From Bacteroidales bacterium (GTDB taxonomy: Bacteria > Bacteroidota > Bacteroidia > Bacteroidales > F082): a stretch of DNA of 64,000 nt. Shown here piece by piece: positions 16,601 through 26,507 of the stretch. Both the position numbers and the translations under genes were made by a program. Position 1 is the stretch's first letter; each line of letters opens with the position of its first letter. The DNA lies in contig JAKIVD010000001.1 in NCBI GenBank assembly GCA_021647205.1, forward strand, positions 124,001 through 188,000, written 5' to 3'. Below the pieces are notes generated by a model, which searched no databases, was not told the origin of the DNA, and saw nothing but the letters and a program-made list of their open reading frames with translations.

Positions 16601-18847
16601 TTGAAAACCAACCGGTTTCAAATATTGATTTTTATGGCCCTGCTGTTTGCCGCAACAAGTGTTGCGGCGCAGCAGGTCCACATTACCCTTATTGACCAGA
16701 TCAGCGGGGAGCCCATGTCGTTTGCCCATGTGCTGGTTGAAGGTTTTGGCAGTGAGTCGGGGATTAAACAAGGGCATGTTGCCGATTTTGACGGGAAAGT
16801 TTCTTTTGACCTCCGGTCGCCGGCTAAAATAACGGCCACATTTGTCGGGTACAAAAACATGGTAGATACCATTGCCCCGGGCGAAACACGCACACTGGAA
16901 ATGGCACCCTCTGTTTACCAGTTCGACGAGGTGGTGATCACTGCACAATTCAGGCCCGAAACAGTTGATAAATCTATTTACAACATCAAGGTGCTGGGTT
17001 CGCAACAAATTGAAAGCAGGGCGGCTGTCAACCTCAACGAGATGCTTTCCGGTGAAATAAACATCAGGAGTACGCACGACAATGCACTCGGGTCGTCGAT
17101 CTCGATGCAGGGACTGGGCGGGGAACACATCAAATTTCTGGTGGACGGTGTTCCTGTCATCGGCAGGCAAAACGGAAACATCGACTTGCAGCAGCTTAAC
17201 CTTCAGAATATCGATCACATCGAAGTTATTAAAGGCCCCATGTCGGTTGTGTACGGAAGCAATGCCCTGGCCGGGGTTATCAATATCATTACAAAAGACC
17301 CCGATAAACAAAAAGTAGCTGTCAACAGCGAAGCTTATTTTGAATCTGTCGGACAATATAATTTTTCATTGGGCGGCTCTTATGCCTGGAAGAAAAACAG
17401 TTTTTCGTTGTATGGCGACCGGAACTTCTTTGATGGTTACGACCCTGTTGACACAACCCGTTTCCAGCAATGGAAACCCAAACTGCAATACGATTTTAAC
17501 GGCTCCTACCTCTACCGGTCGAAAAAAACCAAGTTGAAATTGGGCGGCAGTTATTTTTTCGAAGAAATAAGGGACAAGGGAAACGGGCTCGAAGTATTCA
17601 ACTGGGACAAAGCGTTCGACAAATACTTCTTCACCAAACGCTGGGAAATTCGGGGCGAAATAAACCAACAAGTATTGAACCGTGCAATGGTCAATGTGTT
17701 GACGGCCTATTCTTATTATGGCCGCGTGAAAAACACTTATATCAAAGACCTTACTAACCTGGAAATGATTCTGGTTCCCGAAGACAGCAAACAGGATACA
17801 ACAAGGTTCGACAACCTGATGCTGCGTGCCGATTTTAACAATTATGTCAATAGTGAAAAGTTTAAGTACCAGCTGGGGGTCGACCTGAACCACGAATCGG
17901 CTTTTGGAAAACGCATTGAAAACAACACCCAGCAAATAGGCGATTACGCTGCCTTCCTTAACCTTATTGTCCAACCTTTGCCGCAACTAAGCATCCAACC
18001 CGGCCTGCGGGTAATTTACAATACAAATTACAAAGCCCCGCTTGTTTATTCATTAAATACAAAATGGAACATTAACGAACTGCTGGCTCTCAGGTTCTCG
18101 CTGGCAAAAGGTTTCCGCGCGCCTTCGCTGAAAGAACTGTACCTTGACTTTGTCGATATTAACCACGACATCCGCGGCAATCCCGACCTGAAAGCTGAAA
18201 CTTCATTTAACCTGAACCTGGCCATAAATTACAGCTCACAATCTGCCGCCACCTATAATTGGGGGATTGAGGCGGGATTGTTCTACAACCATATCAAAGA
18301 TAAAATAGCACTGGTTAATGTTGAAGGCAACGACCTGCTTTATACTTACATCAATGTTGATCAGTATTACACCCAGGGCTTCGACCTCTTGTTCAACAAC
18401 AGCGTTTACCCTTCACTGAAAGTGATATTGGGTGCCGGGCTAACCGGGTTAAAGCAGTATATTGAAGATGCAAACCTTAACCAGGATTTTGTTTATACCA
18501 TGGATTTTAGTGCCCAGGTCAACTATTTGTGGCGAAAGCCCGATTTAAACTTCACCCTGTTTTATAAATACAACGGAAGTTACCCGCAGCTGACAGTGGG
18601 AAGCAATTCAAACTCTGTGATCATCGAATATGCCGCCTACAATACCCTTGATGTAAATGTAAGCCGTTGGTTCTGGAAGCGGAGAATCAATGTTCAGTTT
18701 GGCGGGAAGAACTTATTTGACGTTACCAATATTATTAGCAGCGGCGGCGGTAGCGGCGGCGGTGCGCATACCGGGGGCGGAGGTGCTGTCCCGATTAATT
18801 GGGGAAGAACGTATTTTATAAAACTTCAGTTTAATTTCAACAAATAA
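16601..18847 (+). CDS. TonB-dependent receptor, haem-type
   Basis: 748 residues from a TTG start at 16601, chosen because it supplies the Lys/Arg start of the signal peptide (1-24). A CarboxypepD_reg-like domain (about 25-105) precedes the plug (about 125-235; SISMQGLGGEHIKFLVDGVPV, IEVIKGPMSVVYGSNALAGVINIITK) and a ~22-strand barrel ending in QFNFNK. Near the C-terminus an extracellular loop or turn is very glycine-rich (SSGGGSGGGAHTGGGG). Flanked by two HmuY-like genes, so it probably imports haem or a related tetrapyrrole. Confidence 0.88.
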   Translation: MKTNRFQILIFMALLFAATSVAAQQVHITLIDQISGEPMSFAHVLVEGFGSESGIKQGHVADFDGKVSFDLRSPAKITATFVGYKNMVDTIAPGETRTLEMAPSVYQFDEVVITAQFRPETVDKSIYNIKVLGSQQIESRAAVNLNEMLSGEINIRSTHDNALGSSISMQGLGGEHIKFLVDGVPVIGRQNGNIDLQQLNLQNIDHIEVIKGPMSVVYGSNALAGVINIITKDPDKQKVAVNSEAYFESVGQYNFSLGGSYAWKKNSFSLYGDRNFFDGYDPVDTTRFQQWKPKLQYDFNGSYLYRSKKTKLKLGGSYFFEEIRDKGNGLEVFNWDKAFDKYFFTKRWEIRGEINQQVLNRAMVNVLTAYSYYGRVKNTYIKDLTNLEMILVPEDSKQDTTRFDNLMLRADFNNYVNSEKFKYQLGVDLNHESAFGKRIENNTQQIGDYAAFLNLIVQPLPQLSIQPGLRVIYNTNYKAPLVYSLNTKWNINELLALRFSLAKGFRAPSLKELYLDFVDINHDIRGNPDLKAETSFNLNLAINYSSQSAATYNWGIEAGLFYNHIKDKIALVNVEGNDLLYTYINVDQYYTQGFDLLFNNSVYPSLKVILGAGLTGLKQYIEDANLNQDFVYTMDFSAQVNYLWRKPDLNFTLFYKYNGSYPQLTVGSNSNSVIIEYAAYNTLDVNVSRWFWKRRINVQFGGKNLFDVTNIISSGGGSGGGAHTGGGGAVPINWGRTYFIKLQFNFNK

Positions 18848-18851
18848 TGAA

Positions 18852-19868
18852 ATGATCAAATACGCTGTATATTTCCTTGTCCTGCTGGTGGTTTTGTCTT
18901 CCTGTTTTAAAGAAGACACACCAATCCCGCCACATGAAAAAGGCGATTTAAAAGAAGAAATAATTCCCCTGACGCAGTATTATGTCAACCAGGTGTATTT
19001 TAATTTATCGAGTGGCGAACAAGTGAGCACGAACCAGAAGAATGACTTTGACCTTTCATTCTCCTGCGACGACACGGCTTCCATTATCCGGCTGAACACC
19101 TCCACCTTTATGATGGCAGCCCTGACTGAACACACGAAACTGGAAGAGGTTACCGATACAACAGGACTGATTTGGGAGTTCGATACATCGGACGGCAATC
19201 CTGATTCGACGGCTTTGAAAAAGTGGATAAGTATTGAGGGTGCGGATACAAATTATGTAAATAAAGTATGGGTCATTAACCGCGGGATAAACGAACTGGG
19301 TTTTACCCTCGGCCTGAAAAAGGCCCTGTTTACAAAACTTGCCAATGGGAAATATTATTTCACTTATTCCAATATGGATAATTCGGACAGGAAAGAAATG
19401 GTTGTGGAGAAAAACAGCGGATACAATTATATCCAGTTTAGTTTTGAAGATGGCGGGGTGGTTGAACAAATTGAACCTGAAACCAAAAACTGGGACCTGC
19501 TTTTCACGCAATACACAACCTTGTTGTTCACCGATGTTGGCGATGCTTACCCATATCTGGTAACCGGCACTTTGATAAACCCTGCCGGTACCATGGTGGC
19601 TTTTGATTCAACAATGAATTTTGCTGACATTGTTATTGACGATGTCCTTTTTCTGGATTATTCTGCAAATGCCGATGCCATTGGCTACGAATGGAAACTG
19701 CTTGTTGGCGACATCAACGGTGGTGATTTTTACTACAAGACCCTGACGCAGTACAACTATTTGATTAAAAGCCGCGAGGGAATATTTTACAAACTGCACT
19801 TTACGGGTTTTTACGAAAAAGAAACCGGTGAAAAAGGTTATCCTTCTTTTGAATACCAACGATTGTAA
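18852..19868 (+). CDS. Tandem HmuY-like lipoprotein
   Basis: 338 residues. Lipobox VVLSSC (Cys18). Two HmuY-like repeats like those of the operon's first gene. The second repeat shares NWDLLFTQYTT, YPYLVTG and IGYEWK with ESWDILFTKYID, APYLVTG and IGYDWK of the T9SS-sorted paralogue. It lacks a T9SS domain, so it should be anchored in the outer membrane as a surface haemophore that hands ligand to the adjacent receptor. Starts 4 bases after the receptor stop. Confidence 0.82.
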   Translation: MIKYAVYFLVLLVVLSSCFKEDTPIPPHEKGDLKEEIIPLTQYYVNQVYFNLSSGEQVSTNQKNDFDLSFSCDDTASIIRLNTSTFMMAALTEHTKLEEVTDTTGLIWEFDTSDGNPDSTALKKWISIEGADTNYVNKVWVINRGINELGFTLGLKKALFTKLANGKYYFTYSNMDNSDRKEMVVEKNSGYNYIQFSFEDGGVVEQIEPETKNWDLLFTQYTTLLFTDVGDAYPYLVTGTLINPAGTMVAFDSTMNFADIVIDDVLFLDYSANADAIGYEWKLLVGDINGGDFYYKTLTQYNYLIKSREGIFYKLHFTGFYEKETGEKGYPSFEYQRL

Positions 19869-19996
19869 AAGGCGTGTTCATTTCTTCCTTTGCCAAAGAT
19901 TCCGGCTGCGGGGGAGCATTCATCATTATTTTTCATTCCTTTGCCGAAATTATCGGGACAATCCCGGTTGGTGAAACAATTAACTTTTAAGGAACG

Positions 19997-20824
19997 ATGC
20001 TTAACTACATTGTTTGGGCAGTTAAGCCCGAAATATTTTCTGTGCCCGACGATGTCTGGCTGGTGGGCGGCTTAACGGTCAGGTGGTACGGACTGCTGTT
20101 TGCCTGTGCTTTTATTTTCGGCTACATCATTATGCAGCGCATCTTTAAAAAAGAGGGCATCCCCATTAAAATGCTGGATGATTTAACAACTTATATGGTG
20201 ATCTCGGTGATAGTGGGTGCCCGCCTGGGCCATTGCCTGTTTTACGAACCGGCCTATTATTTGTCACACCCGGTCGAAATACTGAAAATATGGGAAGGCG
20301 GCCTGGCCAGCCACGGAGCTTCAATAGGAATACTTATCGGCCTGTATATTTTCTCGCGAAGAAACCACAAACCTTATATCTGGATTATGGACAGGATTGT
20401 CATCGTGGTGGCTTTGGGCGGATTTTTTGTCCGGATGGGCAACCTGATGAACTCGGAGATATTCGGGGACATCACCACACTTCCCTGGGGATTTGTTTTT
20501 GAAAACTATTACGACCCCCAATATGCCACCGACCCGCGCCACCCCACACAAATTTACGAAGCACTTAGCTATTTGTTTATCTTTCTGATTACCTGCCTTA
20601 TTTACCGAAAAAACGACGGCCACCCCAGGCCCGGCAAACTCTTTGGCGTTTTCCTTGTTCTGCTCTTCGGGATGCGGTTTTTCATCGAATTCATCAAAAT
20701 ACCGCAAGTTGGATTCGAAGAACAAATGACCTTAAATATGGGCCAGTGGCTGAGCATTCCCTTTGTTCTTGCCGGGGTTATAATGCTCCTTTGGTCGCAA
20801 AAGCAAAAAGAAGAGCCAAAATAA
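19997..20824 (+). CDS. lgt: Prolipoprotein diacylglyceryl transferase
   Basis: 275 residues, about seven membrane helices. Conserved motifs: [21 protein letters not shown], the Lgt signature [12 protein letters not shown] near residue 148, and HPTQIYEA. Adds diacylglycerol to lipobox cysteines in the inner membrane, the first step for lipoproteins such as the HmuY, SusD and M23 proteins here. Confidence 0.96.
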   Translation: MLNYIVWAVKPEIFSVPDDVWLVGGLTVRWYGLLFACAFIFGYIIMQRIFKKEGIPIKMLDDLTTYMVISVIVGARLGHCLFYEPAYYLSHPVEILKIWEGGLASHGASIGILIGLYIFSRRNHKPYIWIMDRIVIVVALGGFFVRMGNLMNSEIFGDITTLPWGFVFENYYDPQYATDPRHPTQIYEALSYLFIFLITCLIYRKNDGHPRPGKLFGVFLVLLFGMRFFIEFIKIPQVGFEEQMTLNMGQWLSIPFVLAGVIMLLWSQKQKEEPK

Positions 20825-20875
20825 ACTCAAGGCAATTCCAGGTCAAGGCACTTTTAATTTTAGGTACTTAATTCG

Positions 20876-20883
20876 TATTTTTG
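20876..20883 (+). promoter_or_regulatory. -7 box of hisS
   Basis: TATTTTTG, 26 bases upstream of the ATG at 20910. Confidence 0.55.
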
Positions 20884-20909
20884 GACCTCAATTTAAGCTG
20901 AAAAAATTC

Positions 20910-22271
20910 ATGGCACAAAAACCTTCAATCCCCAAAGGCACGCGTGATTTTTCCCCCACCGAGATGAGCAGGCGGAATTATATTTTTGACACCATCAAAT
21001 CTGTTTTTCAAAACTTCGGTTACCTGCCCATCGAAACACCTGCAATGGAAAACCTAAGCACACTGATGGGGAAATACGGGGAAGAAGGCGACAGGCTCCT
21101 TTTCAAGATACTCAATTCGGGCGATTACCTGAAAAATGTAACGCTCGGCGAAGATGCTGCGCAGGGGCTGAATAAAATAACCCGGTCCATTGCCGAAAAA
21201 GGTTTGCGCTACGACCTTACCGTGCCCTTTGCCCGTTATGTCGCGCAGCACCGCAACGAAATTACTTTCCCTTTTAAACGCTACCAGGTTCAACCTGTCT
21301 GGCGTGCCGACCGTCCGCAAAAAGGGCGTTACCGCGAATTTTTTCAGTGCGATGTGGATGTGATTGGTTCCAACTCATTGCTGAACGAAGTGGAGTTGAT
21401 CAGGATGATTGATGACATTTTCTGTGAACTCAAAATGGGGGTGGTCATTAAAATCAACAACAGAAAAATACTGAGTGGCATCGCCGAGGTGATTGCTGTA
21501 CCCGAAAAATTGACGGACATCACCACTGCCATCGACAAAATCGACAAAATCGGTCTTGATAAAGTTTACGAAGAACTACGTTCCAAAGGCCTGACGGACG
21601 AAACAATTCAAATGCTGGAACCCATCATCAACCTGGGTGGCGACAACCAAAAAAAGCTGAACTGTCTGCGCGAATTCATTGGCACAACGGCAGACGGGTC
21701 ACAGGGCATCACCGAACTGCAAACCGTAATCGATTTGCTGAATGGCCTTGACATTCGTTCCGAAGTTGAAATTGACCAGTCGCTGGCCCGCGGACTGAAT
21801 TATTATACAGGTGCAATCATCGAGGTGAAAGCCAAAAAGGTGGGCATTGGCAGTGTTTGTGGCGGTGGAAGGTACGATAACCTGACCGGGGTCTTCGGCT
21901 TGCCGGATGTTTCGGGCGTGGGTGTTTCTTTCGGTGCCGACAGGATTTACGATGTGTTGAACGAGCTGGATTTGTTCCCGGAACAGGTGCACAAATGTAC
22001 GAAAGTGATGCTCGTTAATTTTGGTGGAAAAGAAGCGGCTTTTTCTTTGAATATCCTGCAACAATTGCAAAGGTCCGGAATCCCGGCCGAATTGTACCCC
22101 GATACCGTCAAAATGAAAAAGCAAATGAAATATGCCGACCAGAAAGCCATCCGCTTTGTCCTGCTCATTGGCGACGAAGAAATGAAAACCGGTGTGCTGA
22201 CCTTGAAAGACATGGAATCGGGGGAACAACACAAACTGGAAATGGAACAACTGACCGGGCTTTTGAAGTAG
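20910..22271 (+). CDS. hisS: Histidyl-tRNA synthetase
   Basis: 453 residues, class II synthetase. [11 protein letters not shown] start, motif 2 [23 protein letters not shown], the histidine-specific [14 protein letters not shown] and [13 protein letters not shown] (motif 3 region), and a C-terminal anticodon-binding domain ([22 protein letters not shown] onward). Directly followed by a histidine ammonia-lyase gene, a suggestive histidine-related pairing. Confidence 0.97.
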   Translation: MAQKPSIPKGTRDFSPTEMSRRNYIFDTIKSVFQNFGYLPIETPAMENLSTLMGKYGEEGDRLLFKILNSGDYLKNVTLGEDAAQGLNKITRSIAEKGLRYDLTVPFARYVAQHRNEITFPFKRYQVQPVWRADRPQKGRYREFFQCDVDVIGSNSLLNEVELIRMIDDIFCELKMGVVIKINNRKILSGIAEVIAVPEKLTDITTAIDKIDKIGLDKVYEELRSKGLTDETIQMLEPIINLGGDNQKKLNCLREFIGTTADGSQGITELQTVIDLLNGLDIRSEVEIDQSLARGLNYYTGAIIEVKAKKVGIGSVCGGGRYDNLTGVFGLPDVSGVGVSFGADRIYDVLNELDLFPEQVHKCTKVMLVNFGGKEAAFSLNILQQLQRSGIPAELYPDTVKMKKQMKYADQKAIRFVLLIGDEEMKTGVLTLKDMESGEQHKLEMEQLTGLLK

Positions 22272-22314
22272 GGACTGTGTTGTGGCTTGCAACTTTGCCT
22301 ATTAATATTTGAAA

Positions 22315-23838
22315 ATGAAAGAAACTGTTTACGAAATTAGTCCGGAGAAACTGACCTTTAAAGCCATTTTTGATATTTTACGGGCGGACATGAAGCTCAG
22401 CCTTTCCGGTGAAGCCGAACAACGCATCATAAAATGCCGGGAATACCTCGACCGGAAAATGAGCTCGCACGATGAACCAATCTACGGGATAAACACCGGT
22501 TTCGGGGCACTTTACGACAAATCTATTTCCAATACCGATTTGGGCAGACTTCAGGAAAACCTCGTGAAATCCCACGCCTGTGGTTTGGGGGAAGAAGTCC
22601 CTGCTGAGATTGTCAAACTCATGCTGCTGCTCAAAGTGCAGTCGCTTTCGTACGGGCATTCAGGTGTGCAGCTGAGCACTGTTAAGCGCCTCATCGACCT
22701 GTTCAACCACAACATCATTCCGGTGGTTTACCAATTGGGTTCTTTGGGCGCCTCGGGCGATTTGTCCCCGCTGGCACACATGTCGCTTCCCCTGCTCGGG
22801 ATGGGTGAAGTTTATTTTGAGGGCGAAAAAATTTCTGCTGAAAAAGTGCTTTCTGCCTTTGGGTGGGAATCCTTGCACCTTCAATCGAAAGAAGGCCTGG
22901 CATTGCTCAACGGCACGCAGTTTATGAGTGCTTACGGTGTCCACTCACTGCTTAAATTGTTCCGGTTGTCTGAACTGGCCGATATTATCGGTGCCATATC
23001 GCTCGATGCGTTCGATGGCAGGATTGAACCGTTCATGGACAGCCTGCACCGCATCCGTCACCACAAGGGGCAAATTCAAACAGCAGAACGTTTCAGGATT
23101 TTGCTCGAAGGCAGTGAACTCATCAGGCAATACAAAAAACACGTACAAGACCCCTACTCTTTCCGCTGTATCCCGCAGGTACACGGGGCATCAAAGGATT
23201 CCATCAATTACATAGCCACTGTTTTTTCCAACGAAATAAATGCCGTTACCGACAACCCGACCATTTTCCCCGACGAAGACATCATTGTTTCGGGGGGGAA
23301 TTTTCACGGTCAACCGCTGGCATTGGCACTCGACAACATGGCCATCGCAGCAGCAGAACTGGGCAGCATTGCCGAGCGGAGGACTTACCAGCTTTTGCAC
23401 GGTAAACGCGGCTTGCCCCCTTTTCTTGTTGCCAATCCGGGCCTCAATTCCGGTTTTATGATTCCCCAGTACACCGCTGCCTCCATCGTCAATCAGAACA
23501 AGCAATTGTGTACACCGGCATCGGTTGACACCATTGAATCTTCACAAGGACAGGAGGATCATGTCAGCATGGGTGCCAATGCAGCAACCAAGGCCTTCCG
23601 CGTGGTTTACAACCTCGAACGCATTCTTGCCATTGAGCTTTTCAATGCTTCGCAGGCGCTTGATTTCAGGCGGCCAAAAAAGTCATCCGCCATGATTGAG
23701 CAATTTGTGGCGCAGTACCGCAAACGGGTTCCTTTTGTCGAAGAGGATAAAATCATGCACAATGAAATGGAAAAAAGCATCAGGTTTTTACGCGAAGTCC
23801 AATACGAATTGCCTGATGCGCTGATTCCCGGGATTTAA
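22315..23838 (+). CDS. hutH: Histidine ammonia-lyase
   Basis: 507 residues from ATG 22315 (a TTG at 22309 is in frame). The MIO cofactor tripeptide Ala-Ser-Gly lies in GSLGASGDLSPLAH (about 146-148). The selectivity pair is Ser-His in KSHACG, as in true histidine lyases, and IYGINTGFG and DNPTIFPDEDIIVSGGNFHGQP are conserved. Converts L-histidine to urocanate and ammonia. The hutU, hutI and hutG genes are not near it; the gene stands 43 bases after hisS. Confidence 0.88.
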   Translation: MKETVYEISPEKLTFKAIFDILRADMKLSLSGEAEQRIIKCREYLDRKMSSHDEPIYGINTGFGALYDKSISNTDLGRLQENLVKSHACGLGEEVPAEIVKLMLLLKVQSLSYGHSGVQLSTVKRLIDLFNHNIIPVVYQLGSLGASGDLSPLAHMSLPLLGMGEVYFEGEKISAEKVLSAFGWESLHLQSKEGLALLNGTQFMSAYGVHSLLKLFRLSELADIIGAISLDAFDGRIEPFMDSLHRIRHHKGQIQTAERFRILLEGSELIRQYKKHVQDPYSFRCIPQVHGASKDSINYIATVFSNEINAVTDNPTIFPDEDIIVSGGNFHGQPLALALDNMAIAAAELGSIAERRTYQLLHGKRGLPPFLVANPGLNSGFMIPQYTAASIVNQNKQLCTPASVDTIESSQGQEDHVSMGANAATKAFRVVYNLERILAIELFNASQALDFRRPKKSSAMIEQFVAQYRKRVPFVEEDKIMHNEMEKSIRFLREVQYELPDALIPGI

Positions 23839-23882
23839 ACCACTCGCCTGATAAAGTCAGGCCGAAGTTGGGCAGTAATTCG

Positions 23883-24218
23883 CTATTCAAAAATCATCCC
23901 GTAAGGCTTGCCGATAGTTTCTGCCAGTTGTGGGATGGAGATGTATTTGCTTTCCCGTCTGTATTCACGCCCTTCGAAAAACAAAATTAAGGTTGGATTG
24001 GTAAAGGAAGAATAACTTGCTGCAAGTTCAGGATAGAGTGCTGAATTGATGAATGCCAATGCCAATTCAGGAAAATCTTCGGCAACCAACTGCTTTACTT
24101 TCGGGCGTAAACTGATGCATGGCGCACAATTGTCATTATAGAAATACAACAAAACTGCTGCTTGTCCGGCGATCAGGCTTGCTGCTGCTTCAATGGAACT
24201 CAGCTCATTATTCAACAT
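23883..24218 (-). CDS. Thioredoxin-like protein
   Basis: 111 residues with the active-site CAPC (Cys31, Cys34) after YFYNDN, and a cis-Pro loop TNPTLILFFEG. No signal peptide, so cytosolic. Differs from classical thioredoxin (WCGPC) in lacking the Trp before the first Cys. Lies between the two ammonia-lyases on the opposite strand with its own promoter. Confidence 0.88.
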   Translation of the reverse strand: MLNNELSSIEAAASLIAGQAAVLLYFYNDNCAPCISLRPKVKQLVAEDFPELALAFINSALYPELAASYSSFTNPTLILFFEGREYRRESKYISIPQLAETIGKPYGMIFE

Positions 24219-24255
24219 TATGGTACGGGATATTTGAAGGTTGTTAAAGGCGGCA

Positions 24256-24263
24256 CAAAAATA
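24256..24263 (-). promoter_or_regulatory. -7 box of the thioredoxin-like gene
   Basis: TATTTTTG on the minus strand, 37 bases before the ATG at 24218. Confidence 0.55.
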
Positions 24264-24365
24264 CTATTTACTTTTATTGAAGGGCAGATAACCACCCGTA
24301 CATTTTAGAAGAGCATCCCCACAACTATTTTTTCATCCCGGCGGGATACTTTTTGCATCGGAACC

Positions 24366-24521
24366 ATGAATTGCAAGCCCTGTTTCAGCAAAGTGGGTAC
24401 GGAAAGTAAACACAGCGGTATCGTTCCGGATGACCACAGAAATATTCTTTACCGAAACAAAGGCAGTTTTCCACTTGGCCGCTTTGAAATTTCTTTATTT
24501 TCGCTCAAAATATTTCAATAA
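24366..24521 (+). CDS. Candidate 51-residue ORF coupled to the second ammonia-lyase
   Basis: An ATG at 24366 opens 51 codons ending in TAA whose last base is the first base of the lyase ATG (TAATG overlap). The peptide begins MNCKPCFSKVG and has one CxxC; no family recognised. A near-consensus TACTTTTTG (one extra T) precedes it. The stop-start overlap supports a coupled leader gene, but this length can arise by chance. Confidence 0.35.
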   Translation: MNCKPCFSKVGTESKHSGIVPDDHRNILYRNKGSFPLGRFEISLFSLKIFQ

Positions 24522-26053
24522 TGACATTGATCATAAAAGGTGCCGGGCTGACAATTGAAGATGTTGTTGATGTTGCCCGTCATGGGAAAAAAGTAGCACT
24601 TCACCCCGATGCGTTAAAAGCCATTGAAAAATGCCGGGCCATGCTGGAGAAAAAAATCGATGCCCACGAAATCATGTACGGGGTCAATACAGGTATTGGC
24701 GAGTTTTCGGAAGTTGTGCTCAGCGATGACCAAATCAAAGATTTTCAAAAATACCTTGTTTACAATCATGCTGCCGGAATTGGTGAAGCGATGCCCGAAG
24801 AATATGTGAGGGCTGCCATGCTCGGACGGATTAATGTCCATGCACACGGCAATTCGGGTATTCGTCCCATCATCACCCTCACGCTGGTTGAAATGCTCAA
24901 CAGGGGTGTTACGCCTTTCGTTTGTCAGAAAGGTTCGGTGGGCGCTTCCGGTGATTTGGCCCCCATGTCGCAAATTGCATTATTGATGCTTGGCGAAGGC
25001 AAGGCGTATTTTAAAGGCGTCCTTTACGAAGGCGGTGAGGCGATGGGGAAAGCCGGAATTTCAATTCCGGGCCTGCAGGCCCGCGACGGACTGGGCATCA
25101 TCAACGGCTCTAATGTACTGACGGCCATGAGCGCCCTGTTTTTGTACGATGCCAACCGCTGGTTGATGCAGGCTGAAATTGCGGCTGCCATGTCGCTCGA
25201 AGCCCTCAAGGCCAATATGGGGCCTTACAATGCCCGCCTGCACGAAATCAGGGGCTTTAAAGGGGCTGTAAGAAGCGCCAAAGCCATTGCCAGGCTGGTT
25301 GCCGAAGGCGATCTGAAACTGGGGAAAATAAAGCACAAAGTCCAGGATGCTTATTCAATGCGGTCAACACCACAGGTAATAGGGGCAGCCCACGATGCCC
25401 TGGCCTACGCACGGTCCCAGGTTGAAATCGAGCTCAATGGTGTTGGCGACAACCCCGTTTTCTTTCCCGATGAAAACATGGCGCTCTCCGGTGCCAATTT
25501 CCAGGGAACACCGGTTTCGTTGCCGATGGACATGGCCGGCATTGCCATTACAATGATCAGTGTGCTTTCTGAAAGAAGGATGAACCGCTTGAATAATCCC
25601 GCGCTCAGTGCCGGTCTTCCCGCATTTCTGACCAGGGGCGCCGGTATGTTCTCCGGCCTGATGCTTAGTCAGTACACAGCCGACATGCAAATTGTGGAAC
25701 AACGCATTTTGTCTGCACCGGCATCCATTCAGTCCATCCCTGCCGCTGCCGACCAGGAAGACTTTGTTTCGATGGGCATGAACACGGCAATTAAAAATTT
25801 CCAGATACTTGATAATGCTTACGGAATACTTGGCATCGAATTTATGGCCGCTGCGCAGGCGCTGGACTTCAGGGACTACAAATTTGGAAAAGGGGTCACC
25901 AAAGCACACGAAGTCATTCGCCGCCATGTAGGTTTTCTTGATATCGACCGGCCTTTGTACGAGGATCACAACAAAATGAAAGAAGTCGTTCAATCAGCCG
26001 AAATCCTGGAAGAAGTGGAAAAAGAAATCGGCGACCTCAGTTTTAATGAATAG
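24521..26053 (+). CDS. MIO-type aromatic amino acid/histidine ammonia-lyase, second type
   Basis: 510 residues. The MIO motif Ala-Ser-Gly lies in GSVGASGDLAPMSQ near residue 145. The selectivity position reads Asn-His (VYNHAAG) rather than Ser-His (histidine), His-Leu (tyrosine) or Phe-Leu (phenylalanine), so its substrate is uncertain. Other conserved blocks: MYGVNTGIGEFSEV, NGVGDNPVFFPDENMALSGANFQGTP. It is clearly diverged from the neighbouring hutH, so not a recent duplicate. Could be a histidine lyase, another amino acid lyase or an aminomutase. Confidence 0.8.
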   Translation: MTLIIKGAGLTIEDVVDVARHGKKVALHPDALKAIEKCRAMLEKKIDAHEIMYGVNTGIGEFSEVVLSDDQIKDFQKYLVYNHAAGIGEAMPEEYVRAAMLGRINVHAHGNSGIRPIITLTLVEMLNRGVTPFVCQKGSVGASGDLAPMSQIALLMLGEGKAYFKGVLYEGGEAMGKAGISIPGLQARDGLGIINGSNVLTAMSALFLYDANRWLMQAEIAAAMSLEALKANMGPYNARLHEIRGFKGAVRSAKAIARLVAEGDLKLGKIKHKVQDAYSMRSTPQVIGAAHDALAYARSQVEIELNGVGDNPVFFPDENMALSGANFQGTPVSLPMDMAGIAITMISVLSERRMNRLNNPALSAGLPAFLTRGAGMFSGLMLSQYTADMQIVEQRILSAPASIQSIPAAADQEDFVSMGMNTAIKNFQILDNAYGILGIEFMAAAQALDFRDYKFGKGVTKAHEVIRRHVGFLDIDRPLYEDHNKMKEVVQSAEILEEVEKEIGDLSFNE

Positions 26054-26065
26054 TCAGAAAAAAAG

Positions 26066-26500
26066 ATGGGGGAAAAGCCGGAAAATATAAATGAACGCCC
26101 GGAACAGTTGACCATCCTGTGTATCCTTACATTTGTTGGGAGTGGGATGTCGTTGCTGGCCAATGGCTTTTTGTTTCTTACGTTGGACGCGGTGAAACAG
26201 GTGCTTGCGCAGGAAACAACCTACAGTTTCCTGGGGACAGAAATCAAGCTGGACTTTCTGTTGGAAATCAGCCCGCTGTTTTTTCTCATTCAGTCACTCT
26301 TGCTTGCTGCTACCCTTCTTGGCGCTGTTCAAATGTGGAACCTGAAAAAGGCGGGGTTTCACCTTTACACATTGGCACAAATCCTTTTGTTAATCGTACC
26401 CAAATTATTTATCAACAATTTACCCTTTCCTTTGCTTGAATTGCTCATTAGTGCGGGCTTTGTATATTTGTATTTCAAGAATTTAAGTTATCTGCGATAG
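26066..26500 (+). CDS. Four-helix membrane protein, unknown
   Basis: 144 residues. A charged N-terminus (MGEKPENINERPEQ), then four hydrophobic helices at about 16-38, 70-88, 98-115 and 120-138. No family recognised. It starts 12 bases after the ammonia-lyase stop and is followed 7 bases on by a second small membrane protein of similar design, so the three may be one transcript. Confidence 0.65.
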   Translation: MGEKPENINERPEQLTILCILTFVGSGMSLLANGFLFLTLDAVKQVLAQETTYSFLGTEIKLDFLLEISPLFFLIQSLLLAATLLGAVQMWNLKKAGFHLYTLAQILLLIVPKLFINNLPFPLLELLISAGFVYLYFKNLSYLR

Positions 26501-26507
26501 CAAAAAC

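Noticed and set aside
22315-26053. A histidine-utilisation (hut) operon
   Set aside because: Only lyase genes are present; hutU, hutI, hutG and a formimino-transferase are absent.
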